In this document: piece after piece, positions 1-8,827 of the stretch
How positions within the stretch are numbered: position 1 is the first letter of the stretch
Layout of the letters: the number at the start of each line of letters is the position of its first letter
DNA from: Paraburkholderia sp.
GTDB taxonomy: Bacteria; Pseudomonadota; Gammaproteobacteria; Burkholderiales; Burkholderiaceae
Length of the DNA stretch: 64,000 bases
Assembly: GCF_028283785.1 (NCBI RefSeq)
Contig: NZ_JAPWKB010000008.1
Location: 62,001-126,000 of the forward strand
Reading direction: 5' to 3'
Notes under the pieces: generated by a model
Seen by the model: the letters and a program-made list of their open reading frames with translations, nothing else
Told to the model about the DNA's origin: nothing
The model's database searches: none
Translations under genes and position numbers: made by a program

Positions 1-648
1 CGCGTCGTACGCGAGCATCATCGTGTATTGACGGCACGCGACGGGATCGCCCGCGACATTACCGCCGCAATTGGTGGCCGACGGTCCGGCCGGGCCCGCC
101 GCGTCGCGGCCGGTGCTGTACGTGCCGCCGACCGTGACGCCGTGGAACTTGCCCAGATAGCCCGCCGCGTTGTCGCTGCGCGCGTTCGGCAGATAGCTGT
201 CGAAGCTCGCCATCGAATGGATCGACGGGCCGATCACATCGGCGTTCAGCAACACGTACATCGACATGTTCATCTGCCGGCCGAGCGTCAGCGTGCCGTA
301 CGGCGAACTCACGCCGACGTTCGCCTGGCGGCCGAACAGCCGTCCACCGTAATTCAGCGCGCCGCTGTTCAACGCGAAGCCGTTCTCCAGCACGAAAAAC
401 GTCTTGAATCCGCCGCCGAGATCTTCGGTGCCACGCAGCCCGAAGCGCGACGGCACCTCGCCGGTCAGTGTCGGCATCCCCACCACCGATCCGCCGCCCG
501 ACGCGTGGTTGTAATACTGCACGCCGGTATCGACGATGCCGTACAGCGTCACGCTGCTTTGCGCGTGCGCGCTGACGGCGGCGAGCGTGGCGGTGGCGCC
601 GATCAGTCCGAGAAGCGCGGTGGAGACAGCCGTTCGTGTGACCTTCAT
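1..648 (-). CDS. Gram-negative porin, OmpC-like (partial, N-terminal 216 residues)
   Basis: Outer-membrane general-diffusion porin. The minus-strand frame opens at the ATG ending at 648 and stays open to the left edge, so the C-terminal half is outside the window. Residues 1-30 form a signal peptide ending in AHA, followed by the QSSVTLYG mature start typical of Burkholderiaceae porins. The motifs RFGLRGTEDLGGG and FVLENGF of the first beta strands and TLGRQ follow, as in the porin_4 family. Cys residues near the broken end (NCGG, VACRQ) suggest an extracellular loop. The gene points away from the IclR gene and has its own promoter region. Family assignment is firm; the permeated substrate cannot be told from the sequence. 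Confidence 0.93.
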   Translation of the reverse strand, partial: MKVTRTAVSTALLGLIGATATLAAVSAHAQSSVTLYGIVDTGVQYYNHASGGGSVVGMPTLTGEVPSRFGLRGTEDLGGGFKTFFVLENGFALNSGALNYGGRLFGRQANVGVSSPYGTLTLGRQMNMSMYVLLNADVIGPSIHSMASFDSYLPNARSDNAAGYLGKFHGVTVGGTYSTGRDAAGPAGPSATNCGGNVAGDPVACRQYTMMLAYDA

Positions 649-964
649 GTTTCACCAAACCTTAAATTCAGACCTGCTTGTCGTTGTGGGTTCGGAGTCA
701 GTCACCAGACCGGCCTCCCCAGAAGCGGCGTGCGGCAAACGGTTCAGGTGCCGTCTTGCACGGTGCGCATAGCCCGTCCGGATTCGCTGGAGTTCGCTGA
801 ATCGTCAGCGGAATAGAGCGGAAACGAGTGGGCGAATGGGGTGATTCTTGGTGACGCAAAAAGCGCCGCCAAGGACCGTGGGTCTCTGAAAAGTAGCCGA
901 TCGTCCCGTTGTCACATGGCGATCCGCCCGTGGTGAAGCGACGGCGATTCAGGCGGGGAGGGCG
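649..964. other. Intergenic region with no supported gene
   Basis: These 316 bases separate the porin start from the IclR stop. All short open frames here lack a ribosome-binding site or family resemblance. I see no strong hairpin with a T-run. The part next to 649 presumably carries the porin promoter. Confidence 0.5.
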
Positions 965-1738
965 TTACAGGCTGGAACGCGACAGTTCACGGGCGGACGC
1001 CCTGACACTGGCTTCGACGGTCGCGCGCAGCGTCTCGTCGGCGGTGAAAGCGGTATTCGGACCGGCGACGCTCAACGCCGCGAGCACGTTGCCGCGACTA
1101 TCGGTGACGGCGGCGGCGCAGGAATCGATGCCTGCTTCGAGGCCCGAAAAGCTCCACGCGCAACCGTTCGCGCGTACCGCATCGAGCGCGGCGTTCAGCG
1201 CGTGCCAGTCCGGCGTGTCGTCGTTGGGATGGGCGGCGTAGAGCGCGTCGAGCGCCGGTGCGTCGAGCGTGGCCAGCATCGCCAGACCGGGCGTCGCGCG
1301 ATGCGCCGGAATCCGGCTGCCGACGCGTATCCGGCTGACGAGCGGGGTATCGGGCGTCTCGCACAGCAGGTAGATCAGTTCGGTGCCTTCGAGCACCGCC
1401 AGATACGCGGACAAACCGGTTTTCTCGACCAGACCGGGCAAGGTCTGCCGCGCCCGCGAGGTCAGATCCGACGAACCGAGCGCGCTGGCCGCCAGCGTCA
1501 GAAACGGCATGCCGAGCCGATGCGAGCCGCCGGGCGCGACGGGTTCGATCAACCCGGCGGATTTCAGCGAGTCGAGCAGACGCATCACCGTCACGCGATT
1601 CACGTTGATCTGCCGCGCGACATCGCTGAGGTTCGCGGTCGAGCCGCCGTCCGCGATAAAGCGCAGCAGACGGAACGCGCGTTCCACTGGCGATGCGGAC
1701 GCGTCGGCGGTCTTCGAAAGGTCGGATGTGTCTGTCAT
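965..1738 (-). CDS. IclR-family transcriptional regulator
   Basis: DNA-binding regulator of 257 residues, the normal IclR length. An N-terminal winged helix-turn-helix (about residues 18-70, SPVERAFRLLRFIADGG to GLIEPV) is followed by the IclR effector-binding domain (about 85-250) with the usual HRATPGLAMLA-like segment and a Cys in GIDSCAAAV. It lies 36 bp downstream of the FAD monooxygenase gene on the same strand and is probably co-transcribed with it. IclR regulators of the PcaU/PobR type control aromatic-acid catabolism and bind three-repeat operators; such an element lies at 2933-2968. I infer that it controls both arms of this cluster; the effector is unknown. Confidence 0.92.
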   Translation of the reverse strand: MTDTSDLSKTADASASPVERAFRLLRFIADGGSTANLSDVARQINVNRVTVMRLLDSLKSAGLIEPVAPGGSHRLGMPFLTLAASALGSSDLTSRARQTLPGLVEKTGLSAYLAVLEGTELIYLLCETPDTPLVSRIRVGSRIPAHRATPGLAMLATLDAPALDALYAAHPNDDTPDWHALNAALDAVRANGCAWSFSGLEAGIDSCAAAVTDSRGNVLAALSVAGPNTAFTADETLRATVEASVRASARELSRSSL

Positions 1739-1774
1739 CTGTACGGTGTGTCGCTCAAGCCTTGTGAGCCGCGA

Positions 1775-2893
1775 TCAGGCCAGCGGCACGGTCCACGCGT
1801 CGTAGCCGTAGACCCAGTCGGCATTGCCGCCGGTCTTCAGCCAGTTGTTGCCGCGCGAGCCGATCTGGATTTTCGCGGTGCGTTCCTGACGCGCGTCGGC
1901 ATAACGCGTCAGCGCCGCGCCGAGTGCGTCCGCTGCGACGCCGTCCAGCGCGCGCGACAGGACGACCGAATCTTCGATCGCCATGCCCGCGCCTTGCGCC
2001 ATGAACGGCATCATCGGATGGCATGCGTCGCCGAGCAGCGCCATGCGCTCGCCGGTCCACTTCGGCAACGGATCGCGAATATACAGTGCCGACGCGAGAA
2101 CGGTGTCGCATGCGTCGAGCAACGCGCGCGCTTCCGGATGAAAGTTCGCGTACGCGCGACGCAGCGCATCGGGATCGCCGGGTGCGGTCCACGATTCGTT
2201 GGTCCAGTCGGACTGCGATGTGGTCGCGAAGATAAACACGTCGCGGCCGCGATTCAGCGGGAACGTGACGATCTGCAGATCGTCCGTCGGTCCCCACCAT
2301 TTGACGAACGCGCCGAGGTCGCCGCCGCTCAGACGTTCGGCCGGCACCACCGCCCGATACGACACGATGCCGGTGAACTGCGGACGCTCGTCGCCGAACA
2401 GGAACTTGCGTACGCCCGAGTGAATGCCGTCGGCGCCGAGCAGCAGATCGAAGCCGTGCGTCGAGCCATCGGCGAGCGTGACGGTGGCCTGATCGTCCGT
2501 CTGCGCGAATTCGACGGTGCGCTTGCCGAGTTGCAATTCGTCCGGTTCGAGCGCCTGTTCGAGCGCGGCCATCACGTCCGCGCGGTGCATCGTCAATTGC
2601 GGTGCGCCGTATTTGCGTTCGGCTTCGTCCGACATCGCGAGCCGCGAGGTTTCTTCGCCGGTGTCCCACATCCGGCTGATGCGCGCGTTCGGACGGGCCG
2701 CGGTTTCGCGCAACTGCGCGCCGACGCCGAGACCGTCGAGCGCGCGAACCGCGTTCGGCGTCAGGTTGATGTCCGCGCCGACCCGCCCGAAGCGCTCCGC
2801 CTGCTCGAACACGGTGACGCGATGCCCCGTCTTGCGCAGCGCGATTGCTGCCGCCAACCCACCAATCCCGCCGCCGATGATCCCGATCTTCAT
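1775..2893 (-). CDS. FAD-dependent aromatic monooxygenase (salicylate / 6-hydroxynicotinate hydroxylase type)
   Basis: Class A flavoprotein monooxygenase of 372 residues that would hydroxylate an aromatic acid using NAD(P)H, FAD and oxygen. Visible motifs are the dinucleotide fold GGGIGG (residues 7-12), the DG motif (GADG, 153-156) and the GD motif GDACHPMMPFMAQGAG (288-303). The C-terminal YGYDAWTVPL segment recurs in salicylate- and hydroxynicotinate-type hydroxylases. The start has a good Shine-Dalgarno (GAGGA before the ATG ending at 2893). It is divergent from the Rieske oxygenase operon across a short regulatory region, which argues for one shared pathway, perhaps as the second ring-hydroxylation step. 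The substrate is not decidable from sequence. Confidence 0.88.
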   Translation of the reverse strand: MKIGIIGGGIGGLAAAIALRKTGHRVTVFEQAERFGRVGADINLTPNAVRALDGLGVGAQLRETAARPNARISRMWDTGEETSRLAMSDEAERKYGAPQLTMHRADVMAALEQALEPDELQLGKRTVEFAQTDDQATVTLADGSTHGFDLLLGADGIHSGVRKFLFGDERPQFTGIVSYRAVVPAERLSGGDLGAFVKWWGPTDDLQIVTFPLNRGRDVFIFATTSQSDWTNESWTAPGDPDALRRAYANFHPEARALLDACDTVLASALYIRDPLPKWTGERMALLGDACHPMMPFMAQGAGMAIEDSVVLSRALDGVAADALGAALTRYADARQERTAKIQIGSRGNNWLKTGGNADWVYGYDAWTVPLA

Positions 2894-2932
2894 GCTGTCC
2901 TCGCGTTGAATCCGTTGCTGAATCGTCTAGAT

Positions 2933-2968
2933 ATGTTCAGAAATGAACACATAGAACATAAATGAACA
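2933..2968. promoter_or_regulatory. Candidate IclR-type operator: palindrome plus a third repeat
   Basis: A perfect inverted repeat TGTTCA-GAAA-TGAACA sits at 2934-2949. The right half, AATGAACA (2942-2949), recurs as a direct repeat at 2961-2968. A palindrome plus one direct repeat is the operator layout known for PobR and PcaU of the IclR family. It lies 40-75 bp upstream of the FAD monooxygenase start and in the leader region of the divergent Rieske operon. Binding by the local IclR protein is an inference. Confidence 0.55.
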
Positions 2969-3187
2969 ATCATTCTGAGCGCGATTATTTTTGACAGCAA
3001 GCAAAAATCGATCGGGTGAAACCCGTGTATCCGGCCCTTGACGCGCTCGAAGCATCGAGACGAACGGCAACCTTTTTGGATTTTGGAGAGGTTGCCGCGC
3101 CACGCCGCGTCGCCAAGAATTCGCTCATCGCTCGCCATGCAGCCAGCTTGCAGCGAGCGGCGTTTTCATCATTCGAGGACACAGAAC

Positions 3188-4546
3188 ATGTTGAGTCAGG
3201 AAAAGAACGCGCTACTCACCGAGGTGGGTCCGGGCACGCCGATGGGCAACTATCTGCGCCGTTACTGGCATCCGGTGGCGGGCGTCGCCGAATTCGACAC
3301 GAAGGCGGTGCGTCCGATCCGTCTGTTCGGCGAAGACCTCGTGCTGTTCAAGGATCTGAGCGGCAAATTCGGGCTCGTGCAGCGTCGTTGTCCGCATCGC
3401 AATGCCGATCTGGCGTTCGGTTTCGTCGAGCAGTGCGGTTTGCGCTGCGCGTATCACGGCTGGGAGTTCGACGCGGGCGGTCAATGCACGCATCAACCGT
3501 ACGAGGAGATCGTCGATACCGACGCGCGGTTGCGCCGGAAGACGAAGATCACCGCGTACGAAGTACGCGCGAAAGCCGGCATGGTGTGGGCGTATATGGG
3601 ACCGTCGCCCGCGCCGGAATTGCCGGACTGGGAGCCGTTCAATTACACGAACGGCTTCGCGCAGGTGGTGATGGCCGAGATTCCGTGCAACTGGTTCCAG
3701 TGCCAGGAAAACTCGATCGATCCGATCCATTTCGAATGGACTCACAACAACTGGACCGAGCGTCAACAAGATAGTCGCGCGGAACACGTGCCGACCCATC
3801 TGAGCACGAAGTACGAAGAGTTCGATTACGGCTTCGTCTACAAGCGGCTGCGCGCGCACGAAACCGAGCAGAACCCGATGTGGACGACCGGCCGCGTGAC
3901 GCTGTGGCCGAACGCCTTTTACCTCGGGCATCACTTCGAATGGCGCATTCCGATCGACGATGAAAACACGCTGAGTCTGCTGTGGGTCTTCAACAAGGTG
4001 CCGAAGGAACAGGAGCCGTACGTGCAGTCGCAGATTCCGGCCTGGTACGGCCCGTTGCACGACGAAAACGGCGACTGGATCACCAGCCATGTCGCGAATC
4101 AGGATTTCGCGGCGTGGGTCGGGCAGGGCACGATCACCGACCGTACGCGTGAGACGCTGGGCGCAAGCGATCGCGGCATCGTGATGCTGCGCCGGCGCTT
4201 TTTCGAGGAACTCGAAGCGGTGGCGGCCGGTGCGACGCCGAAAGGCCTGATCACCGACAGCGCCGCCAACCACAACGTGTTTCTGCCGTCGGCGTGTCGC
4301 GACGCGATGCTCGACGGCATGACGCTCGCCGAGTTGAACGCGCATCCGTTGCTGGGCGCATATCTGCGCGATTTTATCGGCCAGTACGGACAGCCCGACA
4401 GCGTGCGCGACGCGTATGAAGCGGCAATTGGCCAGAAGGTGAATCGCGCGCGCTTCTTCTCCGTGCATGGCGCCCGTCACGCGGCCGCGAATGCCGATGA
4501 GCATGCCGACGCAAAGCCCGCCGCGCAGGTGGCCGAGTCGTCCTGA
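3188..4546 (+). CDS. Rieske non-heme iron ring-hydroxylating oxygenase, alpha subunit
   Basis: Oxygenase component of a two-component aromatic oxygenase, 452 residues. The Rieske 2Fe-2S ligands are Cys68/His70 (CPHR) and Cys87/His90 (CAYH), spaced 16 apart. The mononuclear iron region NSIDPIHFEWTH gives His181 and His186 with the bridging Asp178. The chosen ATG has GAGGA about ten bases upstream; an open frame continues further upstream but without a ribosome-binding site. The closest architecture is the phthalate/phenoxybenzoate (PobA) and vanillate-demethylase group, which works without a beta subunit. The reductase follows after 36 bp. Reaction type is secure; the substrate is unknown. Confidence 0.93.
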   Translation: MLSQEKNALLTEVGPGTPMGNYLRRYWHPVAGVAEFDTKAVRPIRLFGEDLVLFKDLSGKFGLVQRRCPHRNADLAFGFVEQCGLRCAYHGWEFDAGGQCTHQPYEEIVDTDARLRRKTKITAYEVRAKAGMVWAYMGPSPAPELPDWEPFNYTNGFAQVVMAEIPCNWFQCQENSIDPIHFEWTHNNWTERQQDSRAEHVPTHLSTKYEEFDYGFVYKRLRAHETEQNPMWTTGRVTLWPNAFYLGHHFEWRIPIDDENTLSLLWVFNKVPKEQEPYVQSQIPAWYGPLHDENGDWITSHVANQDFAAWVGQGTITDRTRETLGASDRGIVMLRRRFFEELEAVAAGATPKGLITDSAANHNVFLPSACRDAMLDGMTLAELNAHPLLGAYLRDFIGQYGQPDSVRDAYEAAIGQKVNRARFFSVHGARHAAANADEHADAKPAAQVAESS

Positions 4547-4582
4547 CGGCGTGTGCCGTCGATCTATCGAGAGTCTGGAAAC

Positions 4583-5575
4583 ATGCACGAGCAAACAGGC
4601 GGCGAAGTGGTGAGCCGCGTATCGACACGCATCCGCGCGCGGGTCCGGACGATCCGCCACGAAGCGGAACGGGTGTTGAGCGTCGAACTCGTTCCCGCCG
4701 ACGGCGACACGTTGCCGCGTTTCACGCCCGGCGCGCATATCGATCTGCATCTTCCGAACGGCATCACCCGCAGTTACTCGCTGGTGAATTCGCCGGATGA
4801 CGTGGACCGCTATGTGATCGCGATCCTCGCCGACGCGAACAGCCGCGGCGGATCGCGTTACGTGCACGAGCAGCTGCGGTGCGGCGCGATCGTGCCGATC
4901 GGCGCGCCGCGCAACAATTTCGCGCTCGACGAAGACGCGGCATCGACCGTGCTGGTGGCGGGCGGTATCGGCATTACGCCGATGCTGTGCATGTTCCGCC
5001 GCCTGCGCGAAAAAGGCCGCGACGTGCGCTTGATCTACTGCGCACGCGACCGGTCGCAAGCCGCGTTTCTGGACGAACTCGATACGCGACGCGGCGACGT
5101 GCATCTGCATTTCGACGCCGAACACGACGGCCGTCCGTTCGATCTCGCCGCGATGCTCGCGCAGCAAGCGCCCGGCGTTCACGCGTACTGCTGCGGCCCG
5201 AACCCGATGCTGACTGCGTTCGAAATCGCGTGCGAAAACGCGGGCGTCGGCAACGTGCATATCGAACGCTTCGCGGCGAGCGCACCGCTCGCCGATGCGC
5301 AACAGGGCAGCTACACCGTCGAGCTGGCGAAGAGCGGCCGGCGTCTCGCGGTTCCAGCCGGCGCCGCGTTGCTGGACGTGTTGCTCGAAGCAGGCGTCGA
5401 GGTCGATTACAGCTGTCGCGAAGGCTTGTGCGGCGCGTGCGAGACGCGCGTGCTGGGCGGCTGTCCGGATCATCGCGACGCCGTGCTGACGCAATCCGAT
5501 AAAGCCGCGAACACCGTGATGATGATCTGCGTGTCCGGCGCAAAAAGCGGCACGCTGGTGCTGGATCTTGCGTGA
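4583..5575 (+). CDS. Oxygenase reductase with FMN/NAD domain and C-terminal 2Fe-2S ferredoxin
   Basis: Electron-transfer partner of the Rieske oxygenase, 330 residues, in the order FMN-binding barrel (RSYS, 63-66), NAD-binding domain (GGIGITPM, 127-134; CCGPNPML) and plant-type ferredoxin domain with ligands Cys278, Cys283, Cys286 and about Cys316. This order is that of phthalate dioxygenase reductase, VanB and PobB. An alternative in-frame ATG at 4553 would add ten residues; the ATG at 4583 gives the usual short N-terminus, though neither start has a strong Shine-Dalgarno. It passes electrons from NADH to the oxygenase encoded just upstream. Confidence 0.93.
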   Translation: MHEQTGGEVVSRVSTRIRARVRTIRHEAERVLSVELVPADGDTLPRFTPGAHIDLHLPNGITRSYSLVNSPDDVDRYVIAILADANSRGGSRYVHEQLRCGAIVPIGAPRNNFALDEDAASTVLVAGGIGITPMLCMFRRLREKGRDVRLIYCARDRSQAAFLDELDTRRGDVHLHFDAEHDGRPFDLAAMLAQQAPGVHAYCCGPNPMLTAFEIACENAGVGNVHIERFAASAPLADAQQGSYTVELAKSGRRLAVPAGAALLDVLLEAGVEVDYSCREGLCGACETRVLGGCPDHRDAVLTQSDKAANTVMMICVSGAKSGTLVLDLA

Positions 5576-5608
5576 CCCCTACTTCCCCGCAGTCACCCCT
5601 TTGAGGAC

Positions 5609-7054
5609 ATGATGGATCTCTCGAGCACAGTGAAACCCTACGACGCCGACACCGTCGCGCGCGCAGGCGAGCTGCACGACACCGCGACGCTCTCCGCGCG
5701 CATCGAACGCCTGCCGTTCACGCGCTGGCACGCGCGCGTGTTGAGCGTGGTCGGCTTCGTCCATATGACCGACGCGTTCGACGCGTTGACGATCGCCTAC
5801 GTGTTACCCGTACTGATCGGTTTGTGGCATCTGTCGCCGGGCGACGCGGGCCTGCTGGTGTCGGGCGGCTACGTCGGGCAGACGATCGGCGCGCTGCTGT
5901 TCAGCGCGGCCGCCGAACGCTTCGGACGGCTGCGCGTGTTGCGCTGGCTGCTGGTGATTCTCGCGTTGGGCAGCCTCGCGTCGGCGTATGCGCCGAGCTA
6001 CGCGATCTTCATCGCATTGCGGTTCTTCCAGGGCATCGGACTGGGCGGCGAGTCGCCGGTGTCGGCCACCTACATGAACGAACTGTGTCCTGCGAAGATT
6101 CGCGGCCGCCTGATCTTCATCCTGCAATCGACCTTCGCGGTCGGCAACCTGATCGCCGCCATCGCTGCGCTATGGCTGATTCCGACGTACGGCTGGCAGG
6201 TGATGTTTCTTGTCGGCGCATTGCCTGTCGTGCTGGCCGCGATCCTGCCGCGCACCGCGCCGGAGTCGCCGCGCTGGCTCGCGATCAACGGCCGCGCCGC
6301 TGAAGCGAACCGGATCGTCGAACAGATCGAGCAGTCGGTGCCGCGCGATCAATACGCGAACCTGCCGCCCGCGCGCATCGTCGAAACGCCGGTGGATCAT
6401 CGCAAGGAATCGTTCCGGGCACTCTTTCAGCGCGGTTTCGTGACGCGCACGCTGGTGGTCTGGTTGATGGCGTGCTGTGGAAGCCTGACGACTTACGGCA
6501 TTCTCGTGTGGTTGCCGTCGCTGTACCGGACGGTCTATCACCTGCCGCTCAACGTCGCGCTGCGCTACGGCATGCTGAGCATGATCGCGACGCTGATCGG
6601 CACGCTCGTCGGTATCTTCGTGATCGACTGGCTGGGCCGCAGGAAGACCTTCGCGCTGGCGTTTCTCGGCGCGGCGCTGCCGATGCTGTATCTGGCGTTC
6701 AGCGGCACGCGCGTACCGGCCGAACAGGTGTCGGTGCTGGCGTCGATCAGCGTGGCGCTGATCGCGATCGTCCAGTGCGGCATCTACGTGTATGCGCCCG
6801 AGGTGTATCCGACCCGGATCCGCGCACGCGGGGCCGGTGCGGCGTCGGCGGTGACGCGGGTGTCGTCGGTGATCGGGCCGGTGATCATCGGCGCGTTGCT
6901 GACGTATCTGAACGTCGAGGCGGTGTTCGGCTACTTCGCGTTCGTGTCGCTGGCGGGCGCGATCGTGATCGGCGCATTCGCGATGGAAACGCGCGGCCGG
7001 ACGCTCGACGAGCTTGCGACCGGCACGACCGGCGCGACGGGCGCGCACCGCTGA
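5609..7054 (+). CDS. MFS transporter, aromatic-acid/sugar-type symporter
   Basis: Inner-membrane major facilitator of 481 residues with twelve predicted hydrophobic segments. The MFS signature between helices 2 and 3 reads AERFGRLRVLR and the loop 8-9 repeat is DWLGRRKT. PESPRWL after helix 6 is the classic sugar_tr/AAHS motif. A GAGGAC ribosome-binding site precedes the ATG-ATG start. Placed 33 bp after the reductase and before the CoA ligase, it most likely imports the acid degraded by this operon. The N-terminal 45 residues are a hydrophilic cytoplasmic extension. Confidence 0.88.
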   Translation: MMDLSSTVKPYDADTVARAGELHDTATLSARIERLPFTRWHARVLSVVGFVHMTDAFDALTIAYVLPVLIGLWHLSPGDAGLLVSGGYVGQTIGALLFSAAAERFGRLRVLRWLLVILALGSLASAYAPSYAIFIALRFFQGIGLGGESPVSATYMNELCPAKIRGRLIFILQSTFAVGNLIAAIAALWLIPTYGWQVMFLVGALPVVLAAILPRTAPESPRWLAINGRAAEANRIVEQIEQSVPRDQYANLPPARIVETPVDHRKESFRALFQRGFVTRTLVVWLMACCGSLTTYGILVWLPSLYRTVYHLPLNVALRYGMLSMIATLIGTLVGIFVIDWLGRRKTFALAFLGAALPMLYLAFSGTRVPAEQVSVLASISVALIAIVQCGIYVYAPEVYPTRIRARGAGAASAVTRVSSVIGPVIIGALLTYLNVEAVFGYFAFVSLAGAIVIGAFAMETRGRTLDELATGTTGATGAHR

Positions 7055-7176
7055 TCGAAGGCTCGCAAGATTCGAGGCGTCGTCTTCCCTGTCACGTGCG
7101 TGGGCACGAAAGCCTGGCGTAATATAAGTCTCCACGCATGATCAGCGCCATTCGAAAACGCAGACAGGGGAGACAG

Positions 7177-8820
7177 ATGAGCACACGCTTGTATGACGAA
7201 GGACTCGGCAAGACCGCCGCGAATTTTGCGGCGCTGACGCCGCTCATGTTCATCGAACGCACCGCGTCGGTTTATCCGACGCGGCCCGCGATCGTCCACG
7301 GCACGCTGCGTCGCAACTGGGCGCAAACCTACGAGCGCGCACGGCGGCTCGCATCGGCGTTGCAGGCGCGCGGCATCGGCGTGGGCGATACGGTGGCGGT
7401 GATGCTGCCCAATATTCCCGAAATGGTCGAAGCGCACTTCGGCATTCCGATGCTCGGCGCGGTGCTCAATACGCTCAATACGCGACTCGACGCCAACACG
7501 CTGGCGTTCATGCTGAATCACGGCGAAGCGAAAGCGGTGCTGGTGGACCGCGAATTCTCGGCGGTCATGCGCGATGCGCTGAGTAAAGTGGACCACGCGC
7601 CGCTCGTGATCGACGTCGATGACAGCCAGTACAACGGACCGGGCGAGCGCATCGGCGAGACCGACTACGAAACGCTGCTCGACGGCGGCGATCCGTCGTT
7701 CGCGTGGTCGCCGCCGTCGGACGAATGGAATGCGATCTGCCTGAACTACACGTCGGGCACGACCGGCAATCCGAAAGGCGTCGTCTATCACCATCGCGGC
7801 GCGTACACGAATGCGCTCAGCAATATCCTCGAATGGGACATGCCGAAGCACGCGGTGTATCTGTGGACGCTGCCGATGTTCCATTGCAACGGCTGGTGTT
7901 TTCCGTGGACGGTGGCGGCGCGCGCGGGCGTCAACGTCTGTCTGCGCAAGGTCGATGCGAAGGCGATTTTCGATCTGATCCGCGATGAGCGCGTCACGCA
8001 TTATTGCGGCGCGCCGATCGTGCAGAACCTGCTGGTCAACGCCCCGGACGACATCAAGACCGGCATCGCGCATCGTGTGCATGCGATGGTGGCGGGCGCG
8101 GCGCCGCCCGCCACGATGATCGAAGGGATGGAGCGGCTGGGCTTCGAGTTGACGCATGTGTACGGGCTCACCGAAGTGTACGGGCCCGCCACCGTCTGCG
8201 CGCAGCAGGCCGAGTGGCAGTCGCTCGATATCGGCGAGCGCGCGCGGCTCAATGCGCGTCAGGGCGTGCGCTATCACTTGCAGGACGCGGTGTCGGTGCG
8301 CGATCCGCTGACGATGGAACGCGTGCCCGACGACGGCGAGACCATCGGCGAGATCATGTTTCGCGGCAACATCGCGATGAAGGGCTATCTGAAGAACGCC
8401 GCGGCGACCGAGGACGCGTTTCGCGGCGGCTGGTTCCATACCGGCGATCTCGCGGTGTCGTATCCGGACGGTTACGTGCGCATCAAGGACCGCAGCAAGG
8501 ACATCATCATCTCGGGCGGCGAAAACATTTCGAGCATCGAAGTGGAAGACGTGCTGTACCGTCATCCGGCGGTGCTCGCGGTGGCCGTGGTCGCGAAACC
8601 GGACGCGCGCTGGGGCGAAACGCCATGCGCGTTCGTCGAGCTGAAAGCGGGCGCGGCCGTCACCGCCGCCGATCTGATCGCGCATTGCAAGACGCATCTG
8701 GCGGGCTTCAAGGTGCCGCGCGCGATCGAATTCTGCGAGTTGCCGAAAACATCGACGGGCAAGATCCAGAAGTTCGAGCTGCGCAAACGCGCGGGTTCCG
8801 TCAACGCGATCGACGGGTGA
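7177..8820 (+). CDS. AMP-dependent acyl-CoA synthetase (medium-chain/aryl-CoA ligase type)
   Basis: Adenylate-forming CoA ligase, 547 residues: acid + ATP + CoA gives acyl-CoA + AMP + PPi. The AMP-binding P-loop YTSGTTGNPK spans 191-200, the GWFHTGDLA motif and the hinge DRSKDIIISGGENIS follow, and the catalytic lysine lies in TGKIQK near residue 529. The start at 7177 is preceded by AGGGGAGAC at good spacing; an upstream in-frame ATG at 7138 lacks one. The closest relatives are FadD3/AlkK-like ligases acting on medium-chain or ring-derived acids. In this operon it would activate the hydroxylated or ring-cleaved acid. Confidence 0.9.
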   Translation: MSTRLYDEGLGKTAANFAALTPLMFIERTASVYPTRPAIVHGTLRRNWAQTYERARRLASALQARGIGVGDTVAVMLPNIPEMVEAHFGIPMLGAVLNTLNTRLDANTLAFMLNHGEAKAVLVDREFSAVMRDALSKVDHAPLVIDVDDSQYNGPGERIGETDYETLLDGGDPSFAWSPPSDEWNAICLNYTSGTTGNPKGVVYHHRGAYTNALSNILEWDMPKHAVYLWTLPMFHCNGWCFPWTVAARAGVNVCLRKVDAKAIFDLIRDERVTHYCGAPIVQNLLVNAPDDIKTGIAHRVHAMVAGAAPPATMIEGMERLGFELTHVYGLTEVYGPATVCAQQAEWQSLDIGERARLNARQGVRYHLQDAVSVRDPLTMERVPDDGETIGEIMFRGNIAMKGYLKNAAATEDAFRGGWFHTGDLAVSYPDGYVRIKDRSKDIIISGGENISSIEVEDVLYRHPAVLAVAVVAKPDARWGETPCAFVELKAGAAVTAADLIAHCKTHLAGFKVPRAIEFCELPKTSTGKIQKFELRKRAGSVNAIDG

Positions 8821-8827
8821 GGCTAGT

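Noticed and set aside
4303..4628. Possible regulation or extra gene between the Rieske and reductase genes on the minus strand
   Set aside because: The minus-strand frame there is Arg-rich shadow text and the two plus-strand genes are only 36 bp apart.
3212..5494. Long minus-strand open frame across the Rieske oxygenase and reductase genes
   Set aside because: It spans two real genes on the opposite strand and carries no recognisable domain.
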